A DNA stretch of 35,730 nucleotides from a virus: positions 1-35,730 of the IMG/VR virus record IMGVR_UViG_3300029981_000034. The stretch is one strand, 5' to 3'. Position 1 is the first letter of the stretch; the number at the start of each line of letters is the position of its first letter. Below, piece by piece: positions 1-6,098 of this stretch. Below the pieces are notes generated by a model that was not told the origin of the DNA, did not search any database, and saw only the letters and a list, made by a program, of their open reading frames with translations. The position numbers and the translations under genes are program-made.

Positions 1-972
1 TAAGGTTTTTGTCTTACAACCTTTTTCAGTTTTTCTAGTGCAACGATAATAAATGTAATCACCACTATTACTGGCTCCATGTTTTAACTCAGGAGACAAC
101 ACACCGCCGCAGTGAGAACATCTAATCATACCTCTATATAAGAAGTCACTTGTTTTACTTCTTGGACAACCTGTGCCCTCACGTTGCTCTTTGGCCGTAT
201 AAAAAAGCTCTTTTGAGATTAAAGGCTCGTGTTGTGCTTTAGTATATCTTCTGCCACCATGGTCAAATTCACCCATATAAAACGGATTTTTCAAAATCTT
301 TTCAATCATTATTTTAGAACAGGGTGCTTTATAAGGGTAAAATCCATCTGTTGTCATTTTTTTAGCAAGACCTCTTAATGAATAATTGCCAGAAGCATAG
401 AGTTTAAAAACCTTTTTAACAAAAGGTGATGTGTCATTATCAACAACAATATAACTGTGTTTTTTTGATTCTCTGATGTTTTTATACCCAATTGGTGCTC
501 TTGCCGGATAAAAGCCGAGTTCAGCTTTCTCTGCCATTCCCTTTTTAACTTCGTTTGATAAATTACGAGGATATAAAGCCGACATAGCAGAAAACATAGT
601 AAAAATAAAAACTTCATGTGGTGTTGATTTTTTACTTAAAATCATATTATCCTTAACAACGTGAAAATTTAGATCAGAAGTTGTTGCCATTTTTACAATT
701 TTTGCACTGTCAAAATCGTTTCTTAGTAGTCTGTCATTTTTTTCGACAATTATATTTGTAATGTCTTTGTGTTTTTTTAAGAAACTAAACATTGCATCAA
801 ACTCTATACGACCTTCATCCTTTGCCGACATACTTTCAGAAAATATTTTAACAATTTCTAAACCCTGTTTAGTCGCATAATCAGATAAAAATCTTATTTG
901 AGCAGGAATAGAAAAACCACTTTGCTCTTGTTCCTTACTACTGACTCTTGCATAAATTACCGCTTTTGCCAT
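1..972 (-). CDS. Large serine recombinase (integrase), C-terminus cut by window edge
   Basis: Site-specific recombinase expected to integrate and excise the phage through a 5'-phosphoserine DNA intermediate. Reading from ATG at 972, the N-terminal resolvase domain opens with Y7-A-R-V-S11-S, where S11 is the likely nucleophile, and an arginine-rich catalytic segment (NDRLLRNDF) follows. The middle matches a recombinase domain (RAPIGYKNIRES, then ILKNPFYMGEF). Near the cut end is a zinc-ribbon half, CSHCGG, with two more Cys downstream (YRCTRKTEKGC). 324 codons are present, and the family usually has about 450-550 residues, so the coiled-coil end lies outside. It reads outward, away from the early genes, as expected for an integrase at a prophage edge. 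The attachment site is not visible. Confidence 0.93.
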   Translation of the reverse strand, partial: MAKAVIYARVSSKEQEQSGFSIPAQIRFLSDYATKQGLEIVKIFSESMSAKDEGRIEFDAMFSFLKKHKDITNIIVEKNDRLLRNDFDSAKIVKMATTSDLNFHVVKDNMILSKKSTPHEVFIFTMFSAMSALYPRNLSNEVKKGMAEKAELGFYPARAPIGYKNIRESKKHSYIVVDNDTSPFVKKVFKLYASGNYSLRGLAKKMTTDGFYPYKAPCSKIMIEKILKNPFYMGEFDHGGRRYTKAQHEPLISKELFYTAKEQREGTGCPRSKTSDFLYRGMIRCSHCGGVLSPELKHGASNSGDYIYYRCTRKTEKGCKTKTL

Positions 973-1044
973 AATAAATTACCTTACCCTATATAATCGC
1001 ATTATAGACAAAGACAACTAAAAAGGCAAGATATGTAAACTAAA

Positions 1045-1254
1045 TTAATAACCTTCGTACAATTCGACTAGTTTAAACTCAAGAGCCTTGCAAATCTTAT
1101 ACAGACTGTCAGTCTTTACATATACATTACCATTCTCAATTAAACTAATGGCATTTACAGTTAAACCTGTAATGTCCGACACTTTTTCTTGTGTAAATTC
1201 AAGGTCTTTGCGTTTTTCTGCTATTCTTTTACCTATTTTTTTCCTGATGCTCAT
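1045..1254 (-). CDS. Small XRE-family helix-turn-helix regulator
   Basis: A 69-residue protein that is almost entirely one Cro/C1-type DNA-binding domain: IGKRIAEKRKDLEFTQEKVSD, then a recognition region around LTVNAISLIENGN. There is no oligomerisation domain, so it resembles a small Cro-like or accessory repressor. It lies between the recombinase and the divergent 41-residue gene at 1430, so it may control either. An inverted repeat at 1333-1361 in the upstream gap is a possible operator. Family assignment is firm, but the regulated genes are inferred. Confidence 0.85.
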   Translation of the reverse strand: MSIRKKIGKRIAEKRKDLEFTQEKVSDITGLTVNAISLIENGNVYVKTDSLYKICKALEFKLVELYEGY

Positions 1255-1332
1255 TCCCTAATTTTATAGGTAATACCGCAAAAGGCCACCAAATTGATTT
1301 GGAATAAATTGTCAAGATGTACTATGCACGTA

Positions 1333-1361
1333 TTTGTTAATCAGTCAGTCGGGCTAACAAA
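1333..1361. promoter_or_regulatory. Operator-like inverted repeat in divergent gap
   Basis: Arms TTTGTTA (1333-1339) and TAACAAA (1355-1361) are perfect inverted repeats separated by 15 bases. They sit in the 175-bp gap between the divergent XRE gene (1254) and the small gene at 1430. The arm TTTGTTAAT recurs at 3221 in the main repressor/Cro gap, which suggests a shared binding protein. No convincing -35/-10 pair was found here, only a lone TATACT at 1383. Confidence 0.35.
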
Positions 1362-1429
1362 AAATATATTTACACCCATGCCTATACTATCGTGAGTTGC
1401 ACGAATAGCTGAATATAGGAATTAAGAAA

Positions 1430-1555
1430 ATGACAAAAGAAATTAAGATGACTGGTGAAGAACTTAGATTTATTTTAGAAGGAATATTAAACCTAGACAA
1501 AAAAAGAGGGGAGCGAATATTTAAAAAGCTTTTGAGAGAATTAGGCTTAATTTGA
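1430..1555 (+). CDS. 41-residue hypothetical protein
   Basis: A short, basic, probably helical protein (MTKEIKMTGEELRFILEGIL, then a KKRGERIFKKLLRELGL end). AGGA at 1417-1420 is spaced 9 bases from the ATG. It is divergent from the XRE gene at 1045-1254 and convergent with the nuclease-like gene, with a hairpin terminator just after it. No family is recognised. Its isolated position between two regulatory genes would suit a small antirepressor or a lysogeny-expressed peptide, but nothing in the sequence proves that. Confidence 0.55.
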   Translation: MTKEIKMTGEELRFILEGILNLDKKRGERIFKKLLRELGLI

Positions 1556-1577
1556 TTGACGTAAACAACTTTTTACC

Positions 1578-1604
1578 CCCTCTATTTAGTTAGAGAGGGA
1601 TTTT
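1578..1604 (+). terminator. Hairpin terminator between convergent genes
   Basis: CCCTCT (1578-1583) pairs with AGAGGG (1594-1599) around a 10-base loop, followed by ATTTT on the plus strand. It ends the 41-residue gene. The stop codon of the opposing nuclease-like gene (1582-1584) lies inside the stem. The T run favours plus-strand termination. Confidence 0.55.
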
Positions 1605-2778
1605 GTTGTGCCAAACTACTTAGATTATTTGACAAATAGCCCTCGAGTCTGCTCGTTACCAATTCTTCGGTCAGATTCTCATCGTGATTAAAATAAATAA
1701 GGTCAACACTATTTTCTTTACACAACTTTTTTTTTAATTTATCCCGTTCCTGTGTCTTTTTAAAGGCTTTTTCACCTCCGAAATGTTTAACAGGCTCAAA
1801 GTGTTGCTTTCCCTGATATTCGATTGCTAGATTTAATTCTTGAACATAAATATCTATTCTCAATCGCTCTAGCCATTTAGGTGAATATTCCCTTAGTACC
1901 GTATATTCAGAGAACAACATTACAATTATTTTATACAAAAGAGTTTCGTTAATCCACTTCTCGCCTATTAAGGGGTAGTCTAGATGTTTTCTTATTATAT
2001 TTTCAGCACTTCTAGTAATCGTAGAATATTCGTCTGACCTTTTTTTATTTTCTTCGGAAGTTAATTCACGATTACACAATGGATAACCTTGAAACATTAT
2101 TATTGCTGTCAAATCAATATATCCTCCGTAAAGCTGTGAAAATTTACCACTATATAAATAACCAGTTTCCTTTGGTATTTCTTTTGTACACAAATGACAT
2201 ATATTATCTAGAAATAATGCATTATTACAAATTAAGTGATAGTCCCCCAGCAAACTTCCCATATTGTTATAATTTTTTAAAAGAAGTTTCATTATAGAAT
2301 GAGCTTCTCTCTGACAAGAACACAAATAAAGTTGGCCGCAAATACTACATTGGAACGTAGGGGGTAATTGATATTCGTGTAAAAAATACTTTATATTTTC
2401 TTTTTTACATCCACACTTACATATGTCCCTCTTGGTTGCAATTTTTTTACGGAGTGCCTTTTGCCTTTTTTCACTTTCTGTTATTAATACTGGGTTGCCC
2501 CCAAAAACTTGTATCATTTTGTTATGAGCATCTTCACAACAACAACGAAGAATAAAGCCCCTAACTTTTTGTTGAAGACCACTTGGCAAATATCGAATTA
2601 ATCTAGCGGGCGTTATTTTTTCTTTCAACAAATCAAATAATCCTGACTTGGGAAACAATTCCTTTTCCTTTAATTCTAAATAATCCCAAAAACTAATCAA
2701 TGCACCACAAACAACAAGTACAAAGAACCCAAAGATTAATAATTCCATTGAAATTTTAATAAAGAAAACTAACCCCAT
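1582..2778 (-). CDS. Membrane-anchored zinc-binding protein with PD-(D/E)XK-like nuclease end
   Basis: 398 residues. Residues about 5-32 form one hydrophobic membrane segment. The middle is Cys/His-rich: CKCGC near 120, CSICGQLYLCSC near 145, and later CHLC, consistent with zinc-ribbon or treble-clef folds. The C-terminal 92 residues carry R-I-D309-I-Y and A-I-E320-Y-Q-G-K324-Q-H, then HFGG and an R-D-K-L-K-K segment. That spacing matches restriction-endonuclease-like folds (D, then E-x-Q/G-K). The gene starts 2 bp after the repressor stop, with AAGGA in the repressor tail, so it is probably transcribed with the repressor in lysogens. A role in superinfection exclusion or defence is inferred. 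The nuclease fold is fairly convincing, the function is unknown. Confidence 0.72.
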   Translation of the reverse strand: MGLVFFIKISMELLIFGFFVLVVCGALISFWDYLELKEKELFPKSGLFDLLKEKITPARLIRYLPSGLQQKVRGFILRCCCEDAHNKMIQVFGGNPVLITESEKRQKALRKKIATKRDICKCGCKKENIKYFLHEYQLPPTFQCSICGQLYLCSCQREAHSIMKLLLKNYNNMGSLLGDYHLICNNALFLDNICHLCTKEIPKETGYLYSGKFSQLYGGYIDLTAIIMFQGYPLCNRELTSEENKKRSDEYSTITRSAENIIRKHLDYPLIGEKWINETLLYKIIVMLFSEYTVLREYSPKWLERLRIDIYVQELNLAIEYQGKQHFEPVKHFGGEKAFKKTQERDKLKKKLCKENSVDLIYFNHDENLTEELVTSRLEGYLSNNLSSLAQQNPSLTK

Positions 2779-2780
2779 TG

Positions 2781-3092
2781 TTATTTTTTCCTTCTAACAA
2801 TTCCATCTTCATCCTCAAAATAATCATCCTTGCTTAAAAATTTATCATATATTTTGTCGGACTCTTCTTTGGTAGTAATAAGCATAGAGCCTATGCCTTC
2901 AAGAATATAATTGACGTTTACATTGTATGTAACCAATAGGAAGTGTAAACGTTCCCTACTCAATTTTTTATTATTATTTTCTACATTTCCAATATAAGTG
3001 TCAGAAACACCAAAAAGTGCACCAAATTCTTTTCGACTCATACCATTTAATGCTTTTCTTATTGCTTTTATTCTTTCACCCTCTGACGGCAT
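2781..3092 (-). CDS. XRE-family phage repressor (CI-like, short)
   Basis: A 103-residue protein with an N-terminal Cro/C1 helix-turn-helix (ERIKAIRKALNGMSRKEFGA, then FGVSDTYIGNVENNNKKLSR) followed by LHFLLVTYNVNVNYIL, the usual end of this domain. The tail is short and acidic (DDYFEDEDG). It has no peptidase domain, so RecA-stimulated self-cleavage is unlikely. It is divergent from the Cro-like gene at 3251 and directly upstream of the nuclease-like cargo gene. This is the standard position of a lysogeny repressor. Confidence 0.85.
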   Translation of the reverse strand: MPSEGERIKAIRKALNGMSRKEFGALFGVSDTYIGNVENNNKKLSRERLHFLLVTYNVNVNYILEGIGSMLITTKEESDKIYDKFLSKDDYFEDEDGIVRRKK

Positions 3093-3250
3093 TTTAGACC
3101 CCTTTTGTAAACTTATGTAAATTATATGGGGGATATATCATCCCCTTGGGTTGTATTTTTAATACCTATATGTTACACTACATATATAGATTAGATTTTA
3201 TTTTATAGATTAGCATAATATTTGTTAATTTACAAGAAAAGGAAAACAGA
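3093..3250. promoter_or_regulatory. Divergent repressor/Cro control region with operator-like repeats
   Basis: This 158-bp AT-rich gap separates the repressor and Cro-like genes. TTTGTAAAC (3104-3112) is followed by a second TGTAAA half ten bases on, about one helical turn. At 3222-3235 lies TTGTTAATTTACAA, a near-palindrome (TTGT..ACAA). A third palindrome, GGGGATATATCATCCCC, lies near 3132-3148. The repeats near both gene starts fit repressor binding at two promoters. Several TATA-like boxes exist, but I could not choose one confident -35/-10 pair. Confidence 0.55.
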
Positions 3251-3454
3251 ATGATACAAGAAAAAAGAGCAAACTATATTAAGTCTGAAATGGCGTTGGC
3301 TGGTTTAACACAAGCCAAGGCTGCTGAGGAGCTTGGTATTAAACCACAATCAATTTGTTACTGGATTAGTGGTCGTTTTTCTTCAAAGCGTATCGGAGAT
3401 TACTTTGGTGAAAAATTCGGTTCGGCTTTTCTTGAACAAATCGAAATCCACTAA
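3251..3454 (+). CDS. Cro-like helix-turn-helix protein
   Basis: 67 residues: IKSEMALAGLTQAKAAEELG followed by KPQSICYWISG, a compact DNA-binding helix-turn-helix of the Cro or YdaS type. AAAGGAAAA precedes the ATG. It is the first gene of the rightward early operon, divergent from the repressor, the usual position of Cro. It probably shuts off repressor transcription during lytic growth. The role is inferred from fold and position. Confidence 0.8.
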   Translation: MIQEKRANYIKSEMALAGLTQAKAAEELGIKPQSICYWISGRFSSKRIGDYFGEKFGSAFLEQIEIH

Positions 3455-3517
3455 TCACTATAAAACATTTTTTTTAAAATACAAGTCAACAAATGAATGA
3501 ATAAATAAAGCTCAGGC

Positions 3518-3532
3518 GAAAGCTAAAGGCTC
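3518..3532 (+). ncRNA. Possible decayed 3' half of a hammerhead ribozyme
   Basis: GAA (3518-3520), stem AGC/GCT (3521-3523 with 3529-3531), loop TAAAG and C3532 followed by TA reproduce the 3' core of the ribozymes at 3807 and 4831. The stem bases differ but still pair. No CTGANGA core lies upstream, so it cannot be an intact hammerhead. It lies 40 bases before the next ATG, the same kind of position as the two intact copies. Confidence 0.25.
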
Positions 3533-3572
3533 TAATTGGCATAGAAAATTTACAAAAAGAAAGGCAGACAAG

Positions 3573-3806
3573 ATGAAAACAAAAGAACAATTACAAACAA
3601 TGTATGACATTGCAAAAACTAAATACGAAATAGCTAAAGATGAATTTAAAAAAATAACATCAGATGATAAATGCCTTTGGGTAGATGTTAGAACTGCAAA
3701 AGAAAATTTAGATTTTCGTTCTACCCAACTAAGAATGTTAGAGGCTATTCTAGAGGTTCCAGTGGAATATAGAATATTAAATTCAAATCCCTTAAGTGTT
3801 GAATAA
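3573..3806 (+). CDS. 77-residue helical hypothetical protein
   Basis: A charged, probably coiled-coil early protein (YDIAKTKYEIAKDEFKKI). AGAAAGG lies upstream of the ATG. Its last codons and stop, GTT GAA TAA, are identical to the end of the gene at 4759, and a hammerhead ribozyme begins at the next base in both places. No family is recognised. Confidence 0.65.
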   Translation: MKTKEQLQTMYDIAKTKYEIAKDEFKKITSDDKCLWVDVRTAKENLDFRSTQLRMLEAILEVPVEYRILNSNPLSVE

Positions 3807-3857
3807 ACCTACTGACGAGTCTTTGAAAATTAAGACGAAACCCTAAAGGGTCTAGGT
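3807..3857 (+). ncRNA. Type I hammerhead ribozyme, copy 1
   Basis: All required core positions are present. Stem I is ACCTA (3807-3811) with TAGGT (3853-3857). The core is CTGACGA (3812-3818). Stem II is GTCTT (3819-3823) with AAGAC (3832-3836), closed by an 8-base loop. GAA follows at 3837-3839. Stem III is ACCC (3840-3843) with GGGT (3848-3851), loop TAAA, and the cleavage base is C3852. Predicted self-cleavage is between 3852 and 3853, leaving a 26-nt leader before the ATG at 3879. Stem I is open, hence type I. It starts immediately after the upstream stop codon. Hammerheads are known in other phage genomes. Activity here is predicted, not shown. Confidence 0.9.
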
Positions 3858-3878
3858 AAATAAAAGGAGATACCAAAA

Positions 3879-4022
3879 ATGACAGAGCAAGCAAAAAATT
3901 TCAATCCTGAATGTATGCCGATTTTCGACCAAGAGGGATATTGCTACAACTGTGAACACTGCGAAAACACAAATTGTGAATGTTGGGCAGAATATAACAA
4001 AGATTTAGGCTTAACGGCTTAA
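3879..4022 (+). CDS. 47-residue Cys-rich small protein
   Basis: AAGGAG at 3864-3869 is well placed before the ATG. The protein holds C12 and a dense cluster (CYNCEHCENTNCECW), a pattern that suggests metal binding. It is the first gene downstream of ribozyme 1, so cleavage would give its messenger a defined short 5' leader. Its stop codon is the first base of a predicted pseudoknot RNA. No family is recognised. Confidence 0.6.
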   Translation: MTEQAKNFNPECMPIFDQEGYCYNCEHCENTNCECWAEYNKDLGLTA

Positions 4023-4195
4023 AGGTCAGTTTGCACTCAGCTACCAAGACCTTAAGAAGAAGCTGAGAGCCTTTATGGGCATATACAGACGGTTCAGCAA
4101 CGTTCAAAACCGATAAAAGCGAAGCGACAGCACGGAAAGACGGCATTATGGGGCTAAGAAATCTCCTACGGGAGCTGTGAGAGTCGGCAAAGCCC
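4022..4195 (+). ncRNA. GC-rich structured RNA with H-type pseudoknot (unknown class)
   Basis: By hand count 87 of 180 bases at 4021-4200 are G or C (48%), far above the AT-rich surroundings. AAGGTC (4022-4027) pairs with GACCTT (4048-4053), while GC-A-CTCAGCT (4033-4042) pairs with AGCTGAG-A-GC (4061-4070). The two helices interleave as an H-type pseudoknot. Further helices: CGGTT/AACCG (4090-4094 with 4108-4112), GGGCT/AGCCC (4151-4155 with 4191-4195), and inside the latter CTCC-TACG-GGAG (4163-4174) with a UNCG-type tetraloop. No open frame with a start crosses the region. It matches no RNA class I know. It could be a regulatory RNA, a stop-codon-associated element or an antisense target. 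Confidence 0.6.
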
Positions 4196-4219
4196 ACAAA
4201 CTTTAAAAGGAATACTAAA

Positions 4220-4369
4220 ATGAAAAACCAAGAAAAAGGAAAACCAAATTTTATTTTAACAGTTAGCAAAGAAAAACTAACGCCTGAACAGGATAGAGAG
4301 CTTTTGGCAGAGTTTGTTTTTATGCTGATTAACTGGCAAGAAACAGAAGAAAGGCAAGCAATATGTTGA
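4220..4369 (+). CDS. 49-residue hypothetical protein
   Basis: An early small protein preceded by AAAAGGA. It is charged and probably helical (SKEKLTPEQDRELLAEFVFM). It ends in an ATGTTGA overlap with the next gene, which indicates translational coupling. It lies within the ribozyme-bounded segment. No family is recognised. Confidence 0.6.
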   Translation: MKNQEKGKPNFILTVSKEKLTPEQDRELLAEFVFMLINWQETEERQAIC

Positions 4370-4590
4370 GTAAAAACAGAATAAAAAGTATGAGACGAAT
4401 GAGAGGCGTTAACTACAGATGCCTAAGAAATATGGTAGCTAAATACTACAAAGACTATGCAGATATATATAGCTTTGTTTGTATCCCTGATTTTATGGAT
4501 GCTGATGCCGTTATAAGTGCAAGAGAAATAATTCAATTTAAAAAACAAGCAGGACAACTGGACGAATTATATCAACTAAAAAGAGCATAA
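4363..4590 (+). CDS. 75-residue basic hypothetical protein
   Basis: It starts inside the end of the preceding gene. The N-terminal third is strongly basic (NRIKSMRRMRGVNYRCLRNM), which may mean nucleic-acid binding. The rest looks helical. There is no recognisable family. It lies inside the segment between the two ribozymes. Confidence 0.6.
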   Translation: MLSKNRIKSMRRMRGVNYRCLRNMVAKYYKDYADIYSFVCIPDFMDADAVISAREIIQFKKQAGQLDELYQLKRA

Positions 4591-4604
4591 AGGAAAACTA
4601 AAAA

Positions 4605-4754
4605 ATGAATATGAAAATAGAAAACTTATTACACGTAATTATTGGACTTGCCAACGGGGCAAAAATGAACAATAGAGTAGCACAATTAAATAGCATAATT
4701 GCATTGTGTGAATTAGCACTTGAAAGCTTAGATGAACAAAATATAAAGGAGTAA
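4605..4754 (+). CDS. 49-residue hypothetical protein
   Basis: AAAGGAAAA lies before the ATG. It is a mildly hydrophobic helical protein (ENLLHVIIGLANGAK, then LNSIIALCELALESLDEQN). Its final codons AAG GAG provide the ribosome-binding site for the next gene. No family is recognised. Confidence 0.55.
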   Translation: MNMKIENLLHVIIGLANGAKMNNRVAQLNSIIALCELALESLDEQNIKE

Positions 4755-4758
4755 AACC

Positions 4759-4830
4759 ATGGAAAACGATATTTTAACAGAAGGATTTGAAGTAGACGAA
4801 TTCGATTATGACGAATTTGAAGTTGAATAA
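4759..4830 (+). CDS. 23-residue acidic peptide
   Basis: A very acidic peptide, roughly half Asp and Glu (DEFDYDEFEVE at the end). AAAGGAG is spaced 7 bases from the ATG. It ends GTT GAA TAA exactly where ribozyme 2 begins, mirroring the gene at 3573 and ribozyme 1. It may act as a short DNA mimic, or simply be a translated spacer controlling ribozyme folding. Both ideas are inference. Confidence 0.5.
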   Translation: MENDILTEGFEVDEFDYDEFEVE

Positions 4831-4880
4831 ACCTACTGATGAGCTAGTGAAACTCTAGCGAAACCCTCAAGGGTCTAGGT
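4831..4880 (+). ncRNA. Type I hammerhead ribozyme, copy 2
   Basis: Stem I is ACCTA (4831-4835) with TAGGT (4876-4880), and the core is CTGATGA (4836-4842). Stem II is GCTAG (4843-4847) with CTAGC (4855-4859), loop TGAAACT, then GAA (4860-4862). Stem III is ACCC (4863-4866) with GGGT (4871-4874), loop TCAA, and the cleavage base is C4875. Cleavage is predicted between 4875 and 4876, leaving a 39-nt leader before the Sak4-like gene. Compared with copy 1, all stem II pairs are kept although both strands differ (covariation), while stem I and the flanks GTTGAATAA and AAATAAA are identical. Confidence 0.92.
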
Positions 4881-4914
4881 AAATAAAGCAAATGGTAAGA
4901 AAGGACAATTAATT

Positions 4915-5874
4915 ATGACAATGCAAATTAGAAAAGCAACAAAGGCTCAAAAAAAACTAAGAATGCTTGTGTCAGGACAAACCGCAGCCGGTAAAACTTA
5001 TTCAAGTTTATTAATCTCAAAAGGTTTATCAGAGAATGCGAAAGTTTTAGTATTTGACACGGAATCAGGTAGAGCAAGCTTAAAATCAGACAGATTTAAT
5101 TTTGATGTAGTTGAATGGGATGAACATACACAAGGTCGTTCAGTTTGTTGGAGTGATTACATTGAGGCTATTTATACGGCTGAAAAAAATGGTTATGAAG
5201 TTTTAATACTTGATAGTATAACCGCTGAATGGGAAGAAATAAAAGACAGACACTCAAAAATGCCTGGTAACTCTTTCCAAAATTGGGGAAAAGTTAAGCC
5301 TGACCATAACAAATTTATAAATGCTATTTTGCACAGCAAAATACATATTATTTGCACTGCCCGTTCAAAAATGGAATATGTACTTGAAGAAACTACAAAC
5401 GCACAAGGTAAAAAGGTACAAGCCCCGAAACGAGTTGGATTAGGAGCAGAGCAACAAAACGACTTACCATATTTTATGGATTTTATTTTTAACATTATTG
5501 ATAGAGAACACAATTGTGAAGCTGAAAAAGATGAAACAGAAATTTACCTTAATAAAGGCTATTTCGTAATTAACGAATCTGTTGGCAAAAGAATATCTGA
5601 CTGGTTAAAAGACGGTGTGGAAACATTACCACCAGCACCCTCTGCACAATTAAAAGATGACACCGATATCTACATTGCCCTTGCTGATATTGGAACGGTA
5701 GAGGAGTTAACGGCATTCTGCACAGCAAATAAAGGTAATGTTAATAATATCAAAGATTTTGTTGACGTCTTTAACCTTAGGAAAAAAGCAATTTTGGAGC
5801 AGCAAGAACAAAAAGACTTGCCTCCTGTTACAGATATTGAACAAAAAGCACCCAAGAAAAAGGGGGCTGCGTAA
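4915..5874 (+). CDS. Sak4-like / AAA_24 RecA-fold ATPase (recombination)
   Basis: 319 residues. The Walker A motif is G21-Q-T-A-A-G-K27-T28 and Walker B is V-L-I-L-D100-S. Both fit the RecA-fold phage ATPases (AAA_24, Sak4 group) that promote single-strand annealing together with SSB. The C-terminus is Lys- and Pro-rich and variable. ATG 4915 is used with AAGGA at 4901-4905, though ATG 4921 is also possible. The Gam-like, NinB-like and SSB genes follow, forming a recombination operon. Ribozyme 2 sits directly upstream, so RNA cleavage would separate this operon's messenger from the small early genes. Family is well supported, exact activity inferred. Confidence 0.85.
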   Translation: MTMQIRKATKAQKKLRMLVSGQTAAGKTYSSLLISKGLSENAKVLVFDTESGRASLKSDRFNFDVVEWDEHTQGRSVCWSDYIEAIYTAEKNGYEVLILDSITAEWEEIKDRHSKMPGNSFQNWGKVKPDHNKFINAILHSKIHIICTARSKMEYVLEETTNAQGKKVQAPKRVGLGAEQQNDLPYFMDFIFNIIDREHNCEAEKDETEIYLNKGYFVINESVGKRISDWLKDGVETLPPAPSAQLKDDTDIYIALADIGTVEELTAFCTANKGNVNNIKDFVDVFNLRKKAILEQQEQKDLPPVTDIEQKAPKKKGAA

Positions 5875-6098
5875 TGGAATTTACCAACCAAAATAGAACA
5901 AGGCACTACGGCCTAAGGGTAGGCGATGAAGTTATTGAAGAGGCTTTTGGTATGGAAACAAAAGGAATAGTTGAGAGACTTAGCCATGACAACAATAGAG
6001 CTTGGCTAAAACTTGAAGACGGTAGTACTTACGGTGCCGTATGTGAATGGTGCAAGATAATTACAAAAATAGAAGATAAGGAGAAAAACCATGAATAA
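5874..6098 (+). CDS. 74-residue hypothetical protein
   Basis: Overlaps the previous stop as TAATG, so it is translationally coupled. Its predicted beta-rich middle (GLRVGDEVIEEAFGMETKGIVERLSHD) has the look of a small KOW or SH3-like barrel. It lies between the ATPase and the Gam-like gene in the recombination operon. No family can be named with confidence. Confidence 0.65.
   Translation: MEFTNQNRTRHYGLRVGDEVIEEAFGMETKGIVERLSHDNNRAWLKLEDGSTYGAVCEWCKIITKIEDKEKNHE

Noticed and set aside
1-1000. Phage attachment site next to the recombinase
   Set aside because: The recombinase end is cut by the window and no duplicated core is available for comparison.
4015-4116. A 33-codon open stretch through the structured RNA region
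   Set aside because: It has no start codon near its beginning, and the strong RNA pairing and unusual GC content explain the sequence better.
3901-4269. Minus-strand open frame of 122 codons opposite the early leader
   Set aside because: It runs against known plus-strand small genes and the RNA region, has odd composition and no ribosome-binding site.
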